Shown: one piece after another, positions 48,100 through 56,165 of the stretch | How positions within the stretch are numbered: position 1 is the first letter of the stretch | How the letters are laid out: each line of letters opens with the position of its first letter | From: Pseudomonas weihenstephanensis | Lineage (GTDB): Bacteria; Pseudomonadota; Gammaproteobacteria; Pseudomonadales; Pseudomonadaceae | Direction: 5' to 3' | DNA length: 64,000 nt | NCBI RefSeq assembly: GCF_001043055.1 | Contig: NZ_JYLF01000005.1 | Location: 310,001-374,000 of the forward strand | Translations under genes and position numbers: made by a program | Notes under the pieces: generated by a model | Told to the model about the DNA's origin: nothing | What the model saw: the letters and a program-made list of their open reading frames with translations, nothing else | Databases searched by the model: none

Positions 48100-48351
48100 T
48101 GCGTTTCCCCTATCTGTTTGAGTGGGTCGATTTTATCACTGGGGCAGCGGCCTTTGCTCTCCTTGAACAAATCCAATCCGCCCTTATCTAAGGCTCATAC
48201 ACGAGAGTTTCCCTCGCACAGGGAATTAACCCTGTGGCTATGACGTCTGTAATGAGCGGCGCATTTATATGCACTTAGCAGTATTCTGTAGCCATGACCG
48301 AAGCCGCACCGTCTCAGAGACGTGCCTTACAAAGCCATCAAGGAGAAAAAA

Positions 48352-48543
48352 ATGCTGATACTCACCCGCAAAGTTGGTGAAAGCATAAACATCGGTGACG
48401 ATATTACGATCACTATTTTAGGTGTCAGCGGCCAACAGGTCCGGATCGGCATCAATGCACCGAAAGATGTCGCCGTCCACCGTGAAGAAATCTACCAGCG
48501 CATTCAGGCCGGTTTGACAGCATCAGACAAGAACGACCAGTAA
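48352..48543 (+). CDS. rsmE: CsrA/RsmE-type translational regulator
   Basis: 63-aa CsrA-family RNA-binding protein that represses or stabilises mRNAs with GGA loops in the Gac/Rsm system. It reads [20 protein letters not shown] with the RNA-contact residues in the first strand and [10 protein letters not shown] in strand 5/helix (the key Arg is present). The wording is closer to RsmE than to RsmA of fluorescent pseudomonads. ATG 48352 has AAGGAGA upstream; the longer frame is not needed. A CGTCTC-a-GAGACG dyad (48310-48322) lies in the leader. A hairpin at 48560-48586 follows the stop. Confidence 0.92.
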   Translation: MLILTRKVGESINIGDDITITILGVSGQQVRIGINAPKDVAVHREEIYQRIQAGLTASDKNDQ

Positions 48544-48559
48544 TAAAACTCCGAGGTAT

Positions 48560-48586
48560 CAGCCCTTGGAGTGAGCGTAAGGGCTG
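48560..48586 (+). other. hairpin downstream of rsmE
   Basis: CAGCCCTT / AAGGGCTG, an 8-bp stem with an 11-nt loop, 17 bp after the rsmE stop, without a clear T tract. It could be a weak terminator or a 3' stability element. The remaining roughly 250 bp to the next gene shows no convincing gene. Confidence 0.45.
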
Positions 48587-48842
48587 CTCAGCCAGCCCTC
48601 CTCTTATTGATTGTGCTTGCTGGCAAACACCCTAACCCCCCAGTTCCCCCTCCCCTGCGACAAACTGAACCGCCGATCGACTTGACGGTTTCAATGTCTG
48701 CGACCACGCTCATTGCTCGCAGCGTCTGTACTCAACCTGACTCGCTGTGTAACAAGGTGTTAATTATGCAGTCACGCCTTGAGGCCAACTTTTGTGTTCA
48801 GCCCTTTGCGGGCTTGAACTGTACAGTCAAGGGATGAAAGAC

Positions 48843-49376
48843 ATGTCTGATTTGATCGTAGTGGGATTTGACGATACCGAGAAAGCTGACCGCGCCTTGA
48901 CCAAGATGGTGTCACTGAGCAAAGAGCATTTGGTCGAACTGGAAGACGCCGTCATTGTTGTACGTAACGAAGAAGGCAAGGTTCATATCAAGCAGAGCGT
49001 CAATCTGACCGCACTGGGCGCGACCTCGGGCCTGGTTACAGGGGGGCTTTGGGGGGCGCTGGTGGGACTGTTGTTTCTCAACCCGCTGGCAGGCTTTGCC
49101 ATCGGCGGTGCCTTGGGTGCTGGCACCGGCGCACTGTCAGGATCGTTGAGCGATTACGGGATTGACGACGACTTCATCAAGTCGCTGAGCGAAACCATCC
49201 CGAACAACTCCTCGGCTTTGTTCGTGTTATTGCGTAAATTTCAGCCAGAAAAAGTCTTGAAAGAACTTGAAGACTCAAACTTCAAAGGCAAAGTATTGCG
49301 CACCTCCCTGTCGCCCGAGCAAGAACAAAAGCTTCAGGATGCACTGTCCAAAACTGACCTGAACAAATCGGTTTAA
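48843..49376 (+). CDS. DUF1269 family protein
   Basis: 177-aa protein with a DUF1269 pattern. The N-terminal alpha/beta part is MSDLIVVGFDDTEKADRAL...VELEDAVIVVRNEEGKVHI, the middle is a glycine-zipper hydrophobic hairpin (SGLVTGGLWGALVGLLF; FAIGGALGAGTGAL) and the end is a soluble helical part. Probably membrane-associated; function unknown. ATG 48843 is preferred; ATG 48834 (MKDMSDL) is also possible. It ends at a strong terminator. Confidence 0.82.
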   Translation: MSDLIVVGFDDTEKADRALTKMVSLSKEHLVELEDAVIVVRNEEGKVHIKQSVNLTALGATSGLVTGGLWGALVGLLFLNPLAGFAIGGALGAGTGALSGSLSDYGIDDDFIKSLSETIPNNSSALFVLLRKFQPEKVLKELEDSNFKGKVLRTSLSPEQEQKLQDALSKTDLNKSV

Positions 49377-49410
49377 GCCTGCCCTGTAAGGGCTTGCAGA
49401 GCACACGACA

Positions 49411-49442
49411 GTCGACCGCCTTCGGGGCGGTCGAGCTTTTTA
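49411..49442 (+). terminator. rho-independent terminator after DUF1269 gene
   Basis: CGACCGCC-ttcg-g-GGCGGTCG with a UUCG-type loop, then agcTTTTT. It lies 35 bp after the stop, in the gap convergent with ivy. Confidence 0.88.
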
Positions 49443-49450
49443 GCAACACC

Positions 49451-49867
49451 TCAATCCGTTGGATTGTTGTCTGCAAAAGATTTTTTCAGCAGCTTTTTGA
49501 TCGTTTCATCCGGCATGCCAAGGTATTGCTGGTCAAACGCCTCGGCATTCTCTGCGCGGACTGACAATAGACCCCACGCGTGTTTTGCGTCAGGGCTGAA
49601 CACCACATTGAGTTGGTTGTCTGCGCAGTCATGAGGTTTGCACATCTGGCCAACCGTGTAGGTTTTACCGTCCACCACTACCTTTTCAACCGGTGCCGCC
49701 GTACCCTGCCCCGTGCTCACCCAATCGGGATATGCCAACATGCCTGCATAAGCTTTTTTGTAAGGCGCCTGGGTCGTCAAGTCCGGTAACCGGCTTTCAG
49801 CAGACACACCAGCCACGAAACCCGCCAGCGCCAAACCCAACACCACGCGGCTTAATAATTGACTCAT
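49451..49867 (-). CDS. ivy: Ivy-family lysozyme inhibitor
   Basis: 138-aa periplasmic protein with a signal peptide (MSQLLSRVVLGLALAGFVAGVSA) and the hallmark loop CKPHDC, which plugs the active site of C-type lysozyme in Ivy proteins; the two Cys form a disulfide. The length matches Ivy. AAGGAG precedes the ATG. It protects peptidoglycan from host lysozyme or controls lytic transglycosylases (family knowledge). Convergent with the DUF1269 gene. Confidence 0.92.
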   Translation of the reverse strand: MSQLLSRVVLGLALAGFVAGVSAESRLPDLTTQAPYKKAYAGMLAYPDWVSTGQGTAAPVEKVVVDGKTYTVGQMCKPHDCADNQLNVVFSPDAKHAWGLLSVRAENAEAFDQQYLGMPDETIKKLLKKSFADNNPTD

Positions 49868-49930
49868 CGAGAACGCTCCTTTTGATAAAAAACACCACTT
49901 CTTGATGATTGCGATCGGCTCAGCCGAGCC

Positions 49931-50251
49931 TCAGTTCAATCGCACGGCAGTACCCGTTGCAAATACCACCAACATGCCACCACGCCCTGACGGCATGCTG
50001 ATTTCAAAATTCACCCCAACGACGGCATCCGCGCGCAACGCACCCGCCCGCTCACGAATTTCAGCCGTCACCTCGGCACGTGCCTCTTTAAGCGCGCGCT
50101 CCAGCGTTTGCGAGCGCCCACCAAAGAAGTCGCGCATGCCGGTGAAAAAATCCCGCACAAAATTAATGCCGTGAACCGACTCGGCACTGACCACACCCAG
50201 ATAGTCAGTAATCTGGCGACCTTCAATACGGTTGGTCGTGGTAATAATCAT
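49931..50251 (-). CDS. YbjQ/UPF0145 family protein
   Basis: 106-aa protein of the YbjQ (DUF74) family: MIITTTNRIEGRQITDYLGVV, GINFVRDFFTGMRDFFGGRS, LRADAVVGVNFE and a C-terminal VFATGTAV strand. These proteins form pentamers and have been called heavy-metal-binding, without a firm function. ATG 50251 is the family start; the longer frame adds 11 unrelated residues. Confidence 0.9.
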   Translation of the reverse strand: MIITTTNRIEGRQITDYLGVVSAESVHGINFVRDFFTGMRDFFGGRSQTLERALKEARAEVTAEIRERAGALRADAVVGVNFEISMPSGRGGMLVVFATGTAVRLN

Positions 50252-50537
50252 TAAAACTTCCTTATGACACTCGAGGTCAAACACCTGCCCTCACTGAGCA
50301 GCAGGTTACCTCAGACAGAGCCGCGGCGATTGAGTTCACCTGTGTCCAATTGCACCGCTCTGCTCTTATGAGTCTGCGGTGTTACTGTAGTGCCCGGCCG
50401 GTGATTAGCGACCTTTAAGTCAGGATCTCCACCCATCGCCGCAAGAATTCGAACCTCTTGCACTTAAGATGCACCCGGCTGATATGAATGTTCTCGCTGC
50501 ATCAAGTAATTTTTCGACCCGCTCAAGGAAGTCATCC

Positions 50538-51911
50538 ATGGTCCAAAGACACGTCATCAATGCTTCGGTCAGCCCCAAAGGCAGCCTGGAGACTTTATCG
50601 CAACGTGAAGTGCAACAACTGAGTGAAGTCGGCTCAGGCAGCAGTTACACACTGTTCCGTCAATGCGTGCTGGCCATCCTCAATACCGGGGCCCACGTCG
50701 ACAATGCCAAAACCATCCTTGAAGCCTACAAAGACTTCGACGTACGCATCCATCAACAAGACCGGGGGGTACGCCTTGAGTTGCTCAATGCGCCCGCCGA
50801 TGCGTTTGTTGATGGTGAAATGATCGCCAGCACACGTGAAATGCTGTTCAGCGCCTTGCGCGACATTGTTTACACCCAAAGTGGGCTGGACAGCCCGCGC
50901 ATGGACCTGAGCCACTCAGCCGGCATCACCGACTACGTGTTCCACCTGCTGCGCAATGCGCGCACCTTACGCCCTGGGGTCGAGCCCAAAATCGTGGTGT
51001 GCTGGGGTGGTCACTCGATCAACACCGAAGAGTACAAGTACACCAAAAAGGTCGGACACGAGCTGGGGTTGCGCCTTCTCGACATCTGCACCGGTTGCGG
51101 GCCAGGCGTCATGAAGGGGCCGATGAAAGGCGCAACGATTTCCCACGCCAAGCAACGCTTAACTGGCGGGCGCTACTTGGGGCTGACCGAGCCTGGCATC
51201 ATTGCCGCTGAAGCCCCAAACCCTATCGTCAACGAGCTGGTGATTTTGCCTGACATCGAAAAACGCCTTGAAGCGTTTGTACGGGTCGGTCACGGCATCA
51301 TCATCTTTCCTGGCGGCGCAGGTACGGCCGAAGAGTTTCTGTATTTGCTCGGAATCTTGATGCACCCGGACAACCGCGACATACCGTTCCCGGTGATTTT
51401 GACTGGCCCTAAAGAAGCCGAGCCGTACCTGCAACAACTGCATGAATTTGTCGGCGCGACGCTGGGGGCAACCGCACAGACGCATTACCAGATCATCATC
51501 GACAATCCGGCCGAAGTGGCCCGCCATATGACCACAGGGCTCAAGGCCGTCAAACAGTTCCGTCGCGAACGCAATGACGCCTTCCACTTCAATTGGCTGT
51601 TGAAAATTGACGAAGGTTTTCAGCGCCCGTTCGATCCCACGCACGCCAACATGGCCAGCCTGCAACTGCGCCGCGACTTGCCGCCCCACGAACTGGCGAT
51701 TAATTTGCGTCAAGCGTTCTCCGGGATTGTGGCCGGTAACGTAAAAGAGAAAGGCATTCATCTGATCGAGCAGCACGGTCCCTACGAGATCCACGGCGAC
51801 GCCGCCGTGATGAAACCGCTGGATAAACTGCTACAAGCGTTTGTCGAACAACACCGCATGAAGCTGCCAGGTGGCGCAGCGTATGTACCGTGTTATCGGG
51901 TGGTGAGCTAA
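50538..51911 (+). CDS. ppnN: pyrimidine/purine 5'-monophosphate nucleosidase PpnN
   Basis: 457-aa LOG-family nucleotide nucleosidase (YgdH/PpnN type) that cleaves nucleoside monophosphates to base and ribose-5-phosphate; the E. coli enzyme is stimulated by (p)ppGpp. The LOG motif appears as FPGGAGTAEEFLYLLG and the upstream catalytic region as DICTGCGPGVMKGPMKGA. It has the long N- and C-terminal domains of PpnN (DUF4478/DUF3412 type). ATG 50538 has AAGGAAG upstream. Monocistronic. Confidence 0.94.
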   Translation: MVQRHVINASVSPKGSLETLSQREVQQLSEVGSGSSYTLFRQCVLAILNTGAHVDNAKTILEAYKDFDVRIHQQDRGVRLELLNAPADAFVDGEMIASTREMLFSALRDIVYTQSGLDSPRMDLSHSAGITDYVFHLLRNARTLRPGVEPKIVVCWGGHSINTEEYKYTKKVGHELGLRLLDICTGCGPGVMKGPMKGATISHAKQRLTGGRYLGLTEPGIIAAEAPNPIVNELVILPDIEKRLEAFVRVGHGIIIFPGGAGTAEEFLYLLGILMHPDNRDIPFPVILTGPKEAEPYLQQLHEFVGATLGATAQTHYQIIIDNPAEVARHMTTGLKAVKQFRRERNDAFHFNWLLKIDEGFQRPFDPTHANMASLQLRRDLPPHELAINLRQAFSGIVAGNVKEKGIHLIEQHGPYEIHGDAAVMKPLDKLLQAFVEQHRMKLPGGAAYVPCYRVVS

Positions 51912-51988
51912 CCCTCAGCCCCTGCGGGCTTGCCAGGTAAGAGGCGTACTACATACAGCGCCTCCACTGCCTGGCTGGCCATTCACAC

Positions 51989-52522
51989 TCACTTCATGGG
52001 GGTGAAGTTTTTTACCGCCTCAAGCCAGGCAGGGTCCAGACGAGTCTGTTCGGTTTCAATGCCCAACGCTTGCAACCGCGTTTTATGCAAATCGATCTCC
52101 TTGACCATCTGGCTCAACGCACTGGAATTAGCGTCCAGTTGGTACATTTGGGTAATTCCCAAGTGATAAAACCGTAACAGCTTCAGGGCGCTGACATCCC
52201 CTGCCATTACGCCGGCCGTCACGTAATGCATGACATTGGTTACCCGCATCAAGCTGCGCTTGAGCTGCCAGCCGTACACCGCCTGCGCCATCCACGGCTG
52301 TGACCAAAACACATAGCGCACCAGCACGATGGTCACGATCAATGCCGCAATCACCCCCGCCAGGTTCAAGCGAAAATTATCCCCTCCAGGCTCACCCGCC
52401 ACCATCACCGCCACACCGGACACCAACAGCGCCAGCAACGCAAAAATCAGCGCGATATACAGCGTACTGCGTCGGGTTTGCTGACGATAAACGTCCGGGT
52501 TCATCGGTTTTATTTCAAACAT
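51989..52522 (-). CDS. DUF3087 membrane protein
   Basis: 177-aa protein with two N-terminal membrane helices (about 20-42 and 54-72) and a cytoplasmic C-terminal helical domain containing KLLRFYHLGITQMYQLDANSS, the DUF3087 pattern. Function unknown. The start is ATG 52522, with AGGAG upstream; GTG at 52525 is adjacent and in frame. Confidence 0.8.
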   Translation of the reverse strand: MFEIKPMNPDVYRQQTRRSTLYIALIFALLALLVSGVAVMVAGEPGGDNFRLNLAGVIAALIVTIVLVRYVFWSQPWMAQAVYGWQLKRSLMRVTNVMHYVTAGVMAGDVSALKLLRFYHLGITQMYQLDANSSALSQMVKEIDLHKTRLQALGIETEQTRLDPAWLEAVKNFTPMK

Positions 52523-52655
52523 CACGGCTATATGGCTCCTGCAAAGTGAGTGAGATGCCCGGCATTATGGCCTGATAAAGGCACTTTGCCTTCAACCTCT
52601 CGCACGTATCCGCGCCAATGTCTCAATTTGCTCCGTCTTCGCCCGATAACGCCTG

Positions 52656-53339
52656 CTAAGCAGTGCCTAACAAGCCCAGCGCCTGCTGATACAACGCGAC
52701 GCGCTGCGCGTGACCATTGAGCCCGCCATTAACCGCTTTGGTCACCTGCTCGAAATCATCACCGTCTGCCAGAACGTTTATATTGCGCGAATGCCAATAC
52801 CACCCCGCCGACTCAACGGCCCAGCGCCATTGCTCCAATAAGTGTGGCGTTGCGATCAGTCGCTCATCGCAAAACAAACCCAGGCTGCACTGTCGATAAT
52901 TCAGTTTGCCGGTCATTTGAATCAGCCCTCTGCCGCGATACAGCCAGCCCTCTCCTGAGGCTTCGGTGCCATTACCCAGACGGTCGCTGTAGACCCTGTT
53001 GGCAATGGCTTCAGGCCTGCGGTGCAGCTTTTGCGCTTCACTGTTGGGGACTCGACGTGCACGACCACCCTCCATGACAGTGATGTACTGACCGGCTGAA
53101 TTCTTTTCAGCGAATCGCGAGCCCCATGTAGCGGCGAGACCTGCCGCACTGTAGTTGAGATTCTCTAGAAGCAGTGTAAAACCGGCACTTTCATGACCCA
53201 CCTGCGCTAGAAAAGCCGCTAAACGACGAGGAGTACTGATCAAGCGCTGAGCCGTCACTGCTTGTACAGCGGGTAAATATTCATCTATGAACGGCATACT
53301 TTTCGGGAACAACTGCAACATGACTTCACGGGTCAACAT
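52656..53339 (-). CDS. GH19 chitinase/endolysin-like muramidase
   Basis: 227-aa glycoside hydrolase family 19 protein. The catalytic-type Glu is in FLAQVGHESAGF, and GEGWLYRGRGLIQMTGKLNYRQ is the strongly conserved substrate-cleft segment shared by phage and bacterial GH19 endolysins. No signal peptide, so it would need a holin, secretion system or cell lysis to reach peptidoglycan or chitin. No phage structural genes surround it; it is an isolated lysis-type gene. AAGGTGG precedes the ATG. Confidence 0.88.
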   Translation of the reverse strand: MLTREVMLQLFPKSMPFIDEYLPAVQAVTAQRLISTPRRLAAFLAQVGHESAGFTLLLENLNYSAAGLAATWGSRFAEKNSAGQYITVMEGGRARRVPNSEAQKLHRRPEAIANRVYSDRLGNGTEASGEGWLYRGRGLIQMTGKLNYRQCSLGLFCDERLIATPHLLEQWRWAVESAGWYWHSRNINVLADGDDFEQVTKAVNGGLNGHAQRVALYQQALGLLGTA

Positions 53340-53575
53340 AAGACCACCTTTTAATTATTTAAATTAAAAGTGAAGCACTCTATGCCTTTTAGCAGGCGCA
53401 CATGAACCATTATTAGACATCCCCTACTTACTTCTTGGACATTACTGACAGTCGCCCCTAACGCCCCTGGACAAATTTCCTTCCAGACGTATAAAAACTT
53501 AAGCCTTAACATGCCTCGCGTGCCCACTCAGCGTGTGTCAATTAAACGCAGCCATCCCCAAGAAGGGACTGGATA

Positions 53576-53905
53576 ATGGCCAGTCCACAGCTTGATACAA
53601 TATGTATCGATGTGCACTTCATTAATACGTCAGGCCAGTCCCTTGACTTTATTTCATCTCGACACAATGCTTTTGCAGGTTCATTTACACCCAGGCTAAG
53701 TGACAGCGACCTTGAGGTTCGCGTAGATGCCGTCCAATTTCAGGCAGCCCCGCACTTGCGAGGCGACATATTAATCGACGATGACGTCAAGAAATCAATG
53801 TTCGAAGCCCGCTCTTCTTACGCCCTGAATGAACACATCATCCATTTCGAAACGCGCTTTTCTTACGCCTATGAAAACGGCTGTACGACCAATCACCCAA
53901 AATAA
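53576..53905 (+). CDS. unknown 109-aa protein
   Basis: Soluble protein without recognisable family: MASPQLDTICIDVHFINTSG..., beta-rich in the first half and acidic in the middle (DILIDDDV), ending NGCTTNHPK. AAGGGA lies 8 bp before the ATG, and a strong dyad follows the stop, so the gene is probably real. Base composition is AT-richer than the core genes. It is divergent from the GH19 gene across a 236-bp AT-rich gap in which I see no other gene; a functional link to it is only a guess. Confidence 0.55.
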   Translation: MASPQLDTICIDVHFINTSGQSLDFISSRHNAFAGSFTPRLSDSDLEVRVDAVQFQAAPHLRGDILIDDDVKKSMFEARSSYALNEHIIHFETRFSYAYENGCTTNHPK

Positions 53906-53906
53906 A

Positions 53907-53930
53907 TTAATACTGGGACCCCGGTATTAA
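53907..53930. other. dyad downstream of the 109-aa gene
   Basis: TTAATACTGGG-ac-CCCGGTATTAA, an 11-bp inverted repeat with one G:U pair starting at the stop codon, with no T tract. It may be a hairpin ending the transcript or a protein-binding site. Confidence 0.45.
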
Positions 53931-54039
53931 GTGCCCCCCATCATCGAACAGGCGATGCAGTTCAAGCATCACCCGGCGCACACCGAACAACCCATACAGT
54001 TACAAGGTCGACTTCTTGATCGAATACATACCGTTGGCC

Positions 54040-54510
54040 TCAGCGGGCAATAGGTATAACACGCAGAGGCTTTACAGACTTGAATGAAAAACTTGAATAA
54101 ATCTCTTTGACTGCGGGTAATGCTTGCAGCACTTCCCGAGTAAACTCCCCGAATGACTCAAGGTCCTTGGCCACTACTTCCAATAAAAAATCATAACGGC
54201 CCGAGACGTTGTGACACGCAATAATTTCCGGAATACCCAGTAAGCACTGTTCAAAATGTCTGGCCATGTCCTGCGAATGCGAAGCCATCATCACACTGAC
54301 AAACGCTGTGACACCGTAGCCCAATTCCTTGGGTGAAAGAATCGCTTGATAACCCGTAATCAGGCCTTGCTCTTCAAGATGCTTCACGCGTCTCCAGCAA
54401 GGTGATGTCGTCAGTGAAACCCTCTCTGCCAGCTCCGCCACGGTTAAGCGTGCATTACTTTGCAGGGCGGCGAGTAAGGCCTTGTCGGTTCTATCCAGGG
54501 CGCTGGGCAT
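54040..54510 (-). CDS. mdeR: Lrp/AsnC-family regulator (MdeR-like)
   Basis: 156-aa regulator with an N-terminal helix-turn-helix (LDRTDKALLAALQSNARLTVAELAERV...PCWRRVKHLEEQGLI) and a C-terminal RAM ligand-binding domain (FVSVMMASHSQDMARHFEQC; GRYDFLLEVVAKDLESF). It is divergent from the methionine gamma-lyase gene 125 bp away, as mdeR is to mdeA in P. putida, where it activates in response to methionine (known). A 10-bp inverted repeat in the shared gap is a likely operator. Confidence 0.9.
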   Translation of the reverse strand: MPSALDRTDKALLAALQSNARLTVAELAERVSLTTSPCWRRVKHLEEQGLITGYQAILSPKELGYGVTAFVSVMMASHSQDMARHFEQCLLGIPEIIACHNVSGRYDFLLEVVAKDLESFGEFTREVLQALPAVKEIYSSFSFKSVKPLRVIPIAR

Positions 54511-54553
54511 GCTTTGCCTCTAAACATCATCGTGGCTGGCTTTTGTTCCAATA

Positions 54554-54604
54554 ATGCTCAAATCGCTACGTCAATTTGGAATTTATACCGTTGAATTTGA
54601 GCAT
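54554..54604. promoter_or_regulatory. probable MdeR operator: perfect inverted repeat
   Basis: ATGCTCAAAT (54554-54563) and ATTTGAGCAT (54595-54604) are perfect inverted copies 41 bp apart (start to start), about four helical turns. Between them lies TTTATACC, a possible -10 for mdeA. The spacing suits an Lrp-type octamer binding on one DNA face. Confidence 0.65.
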
Positions 54605-54634
54605 AGCATTGTAGGAAATATCGGAGAGTCCAGC

Positions 54635-55834
54635 ATGAACGACAAAAAAAATGAGTTCGGCTTTTCTACAAGAGCGATCCATCACGGTTACAACGCGCTT
54701 GAGAATAACGGTGCCCTGATACCTCACATTTATCTCACTTCCACCTTCGCCTTTGCGTCCACCGAATATGGTGCCGCCTGTTTTGCCGGGCAAGAAAGCG
54801 GGCATTTTTATACGCGCATCTCCAACCCTACGCTGGCCCTGCTCGAATCGCGGTTGGCCACACTGGAAAATGGCGAGGCAGGCGTAGCGTTCAGCTCAGG
54901 GATGGGCGCTATTGCCACTACGTTCTGGACATTACTCAGGCCCGGTGACGAACTGATCGTGAGCCGCACACTGTATGGCTGCACGTTCGCCCTGCTGCAT
55001 CACGGCATTGGTGAGTTCGGGATCAACGTCAAACACGTCGATATGGCAAACCTGGTGGAACTTGAAGCTGCAATCACCCCATCAACCCGCATGATCTATT
55101 TTGAAACACCCGCCAATCCGAATATGCAACTGGTGGATATCGCTGCGGTATCAAGCCTTGCACACAGCCATCCCGACATCACCGTCGTCATCGACAATAC
55201 ATACTGCACGCCGTACTTGCAGCGCCCACTGGAAATGGGGGCCGATATTGTCGTGCACTCGGCCACCAAATACCTGAGCGGGCACAGCGACATCACCGCC
55301 GGCATTGTCGTCGCACGCCAAGAGCTGGCTAATCGCATTCACCTGCAAGGGTTAAAGGACCTGACCGGTGCGGTGCTGTCACCCCACGATGCTTATCTAC
55401 TGATGCGCGGACTCAAGACCCTGGCATTGCGCATGGATCGCCATTGCAGCAGTGCTCAACTGATTGCGCAGTATCTGGAGAACCACCCGGCTGTCGAGTC
55501 AGTGTTTTACCCCGGCCTACCTTCATTCGCGCAATATGCATTGGCCTCGCGCCAAATGAAAAAACCCGGCGGGATGATTGCTTTCGAACTCAAGGGGGGG
55601 TTAGAGGCTGGCCGCCGCTTCATGAATGCGCTACAGCTGATCAGCCGCGCTGTCAGCTTGGGCGGTGCTGAATCGCTGGCGCAGCACCCCGCGAGCATGA
55701 CGCACTCGGCTTACACGCAAGAAGAACGCGCCCGGCACGACATTTCTGAAGGTTTGGTGCGATTGGCAATCGGTCTGGAGGATGTTGAGGACTTACTGGC
55801 TGATATTGATCAGGCCATGGAGCGTTGTACATAA
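54635..55834 (+). CDS. mdeA: methionine gamma-lyase
   Basis: PLP-dependent Cys/Met metabolism enzyme (399 aa) that splits L-methionine into methanethiol, ammonia and 2-oxobutyrate. The PLP lysine is in VVHSATKYLSGHSD, the gamma-lyase-specific cysteine in RTLYGCTFALLHHG, and FYTRISNPT is the phosphate-binding Tyr/Arg segment. Length and wording match P. putida MGL closely. ATG 54635 has GGAGA upstream. Regulated with mdeR across the gap. It makes volatile sulfur, a trait of spoilage pseudomonads. Confidence 0.95.
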   Translation: MNDKKNEFGFSTRAIHHGYNALENNGALIPHIYLTSTFAFASTEYGAACFAGQESGHFYTRISNPTLALLESRLATLENGEAGVAFSSGMGAIATTFWTLLRPGDELIVSRTLYGCTFALLHHGIGEFGINVKHVDMANLVELEAAITPSTRMIYFETPANPNMQLVDIAAVSSLAHSHPDITVVIDNTYCTPYLQRPLEMGADIVVHSATKYLSGHSDITAGIVVARQELANRIHLQGLKDLTGAVLSPHDAYLLMRGLKTLALRMDRHCSSAQLIAQYLENHPAVESVFYPGLPSFAQYALASRQMKKPGGMIAFELKGGLEAGRRFMNALQLISRAVSLGGAESLAQHPASMTHSAYTQEERARHDISEGLVRLAIGLEDVEDLLADIDQAMERCT

Positions 55835-55853
55835 AGCGGCTCAGGTCTTAAAA

Positions 55854-55895
55854 CAGAAAAGGCCGCTGTGTAAACAGCTGGCCTCTTGTCTTCTG
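55854..55895. terminator. bidirectional terminator, mdeA and small ORF
   Basis: AGGCCGCTGT-gtaa-ACAGC(t)GGCCT, a 10-bp stem with one bulge. Going right it is followed by CTTGTCTTCT (end of mdeA, 20 bp after the stop); going left by TTTTCTGTTTT (end of the small ORF at 55900). Confidence 0.75.
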
Positions 55896-55899
55896 GTCA

Positions 55900-55983
55900 T
55901 CAACCCGGGGGAATGGTCGCGAGAATACCGATACCAATGGTTAACACCAGAAAACCGCCCAAAAACCAACCCATCTTAGCCAT
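55900..55983 (-). CDS. candidate 27-aa single-helix membrane protein
   Basis: ATG to TGA encodes MAKMGWFLGGFLVLTIGIGI followed by LATIPPG, an almost entirely hydrophobic single helix with a positive N-terminus. GTAGG lies about 8 bp upstream, and a terminator follows 5 bp after the stop. The flanking 331-bp gap between mdeA and the LysR gene holds nothing else. Size and layout resemble tiny membrane proteins that sit in larger complexes, but I know of no homologue. Confidence 0.5.
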   Translation of the reverse strand: MAKMGWFLGGFLVLTIGIGILATIPPG

Positions 55984-56165
55984 ATCAGTGCCTACCGTAA
56001 GTGTGTCGTAAACCAGAAACCGAGCAAGAACTGACGACCTGCCTGCATCGTTCAAGGTCCAAAGCTCATTTGACCTATCAGGACTGGGTGTAATTTTCTG
56101 CCGATTGTGAGCTGCAATACAGGCGCAGGTAAGCCATAAAAATACGGATCAGATTGATCTCTGTA

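Noticed and set aside
53931..54036. Minus-strand stretch reading LYGLFGVRRVMLELHRLF between the 109-aa gene and mdeR
   Set aside because: Protein-like wording but interrupted by a stop and without a start; too short to assign.
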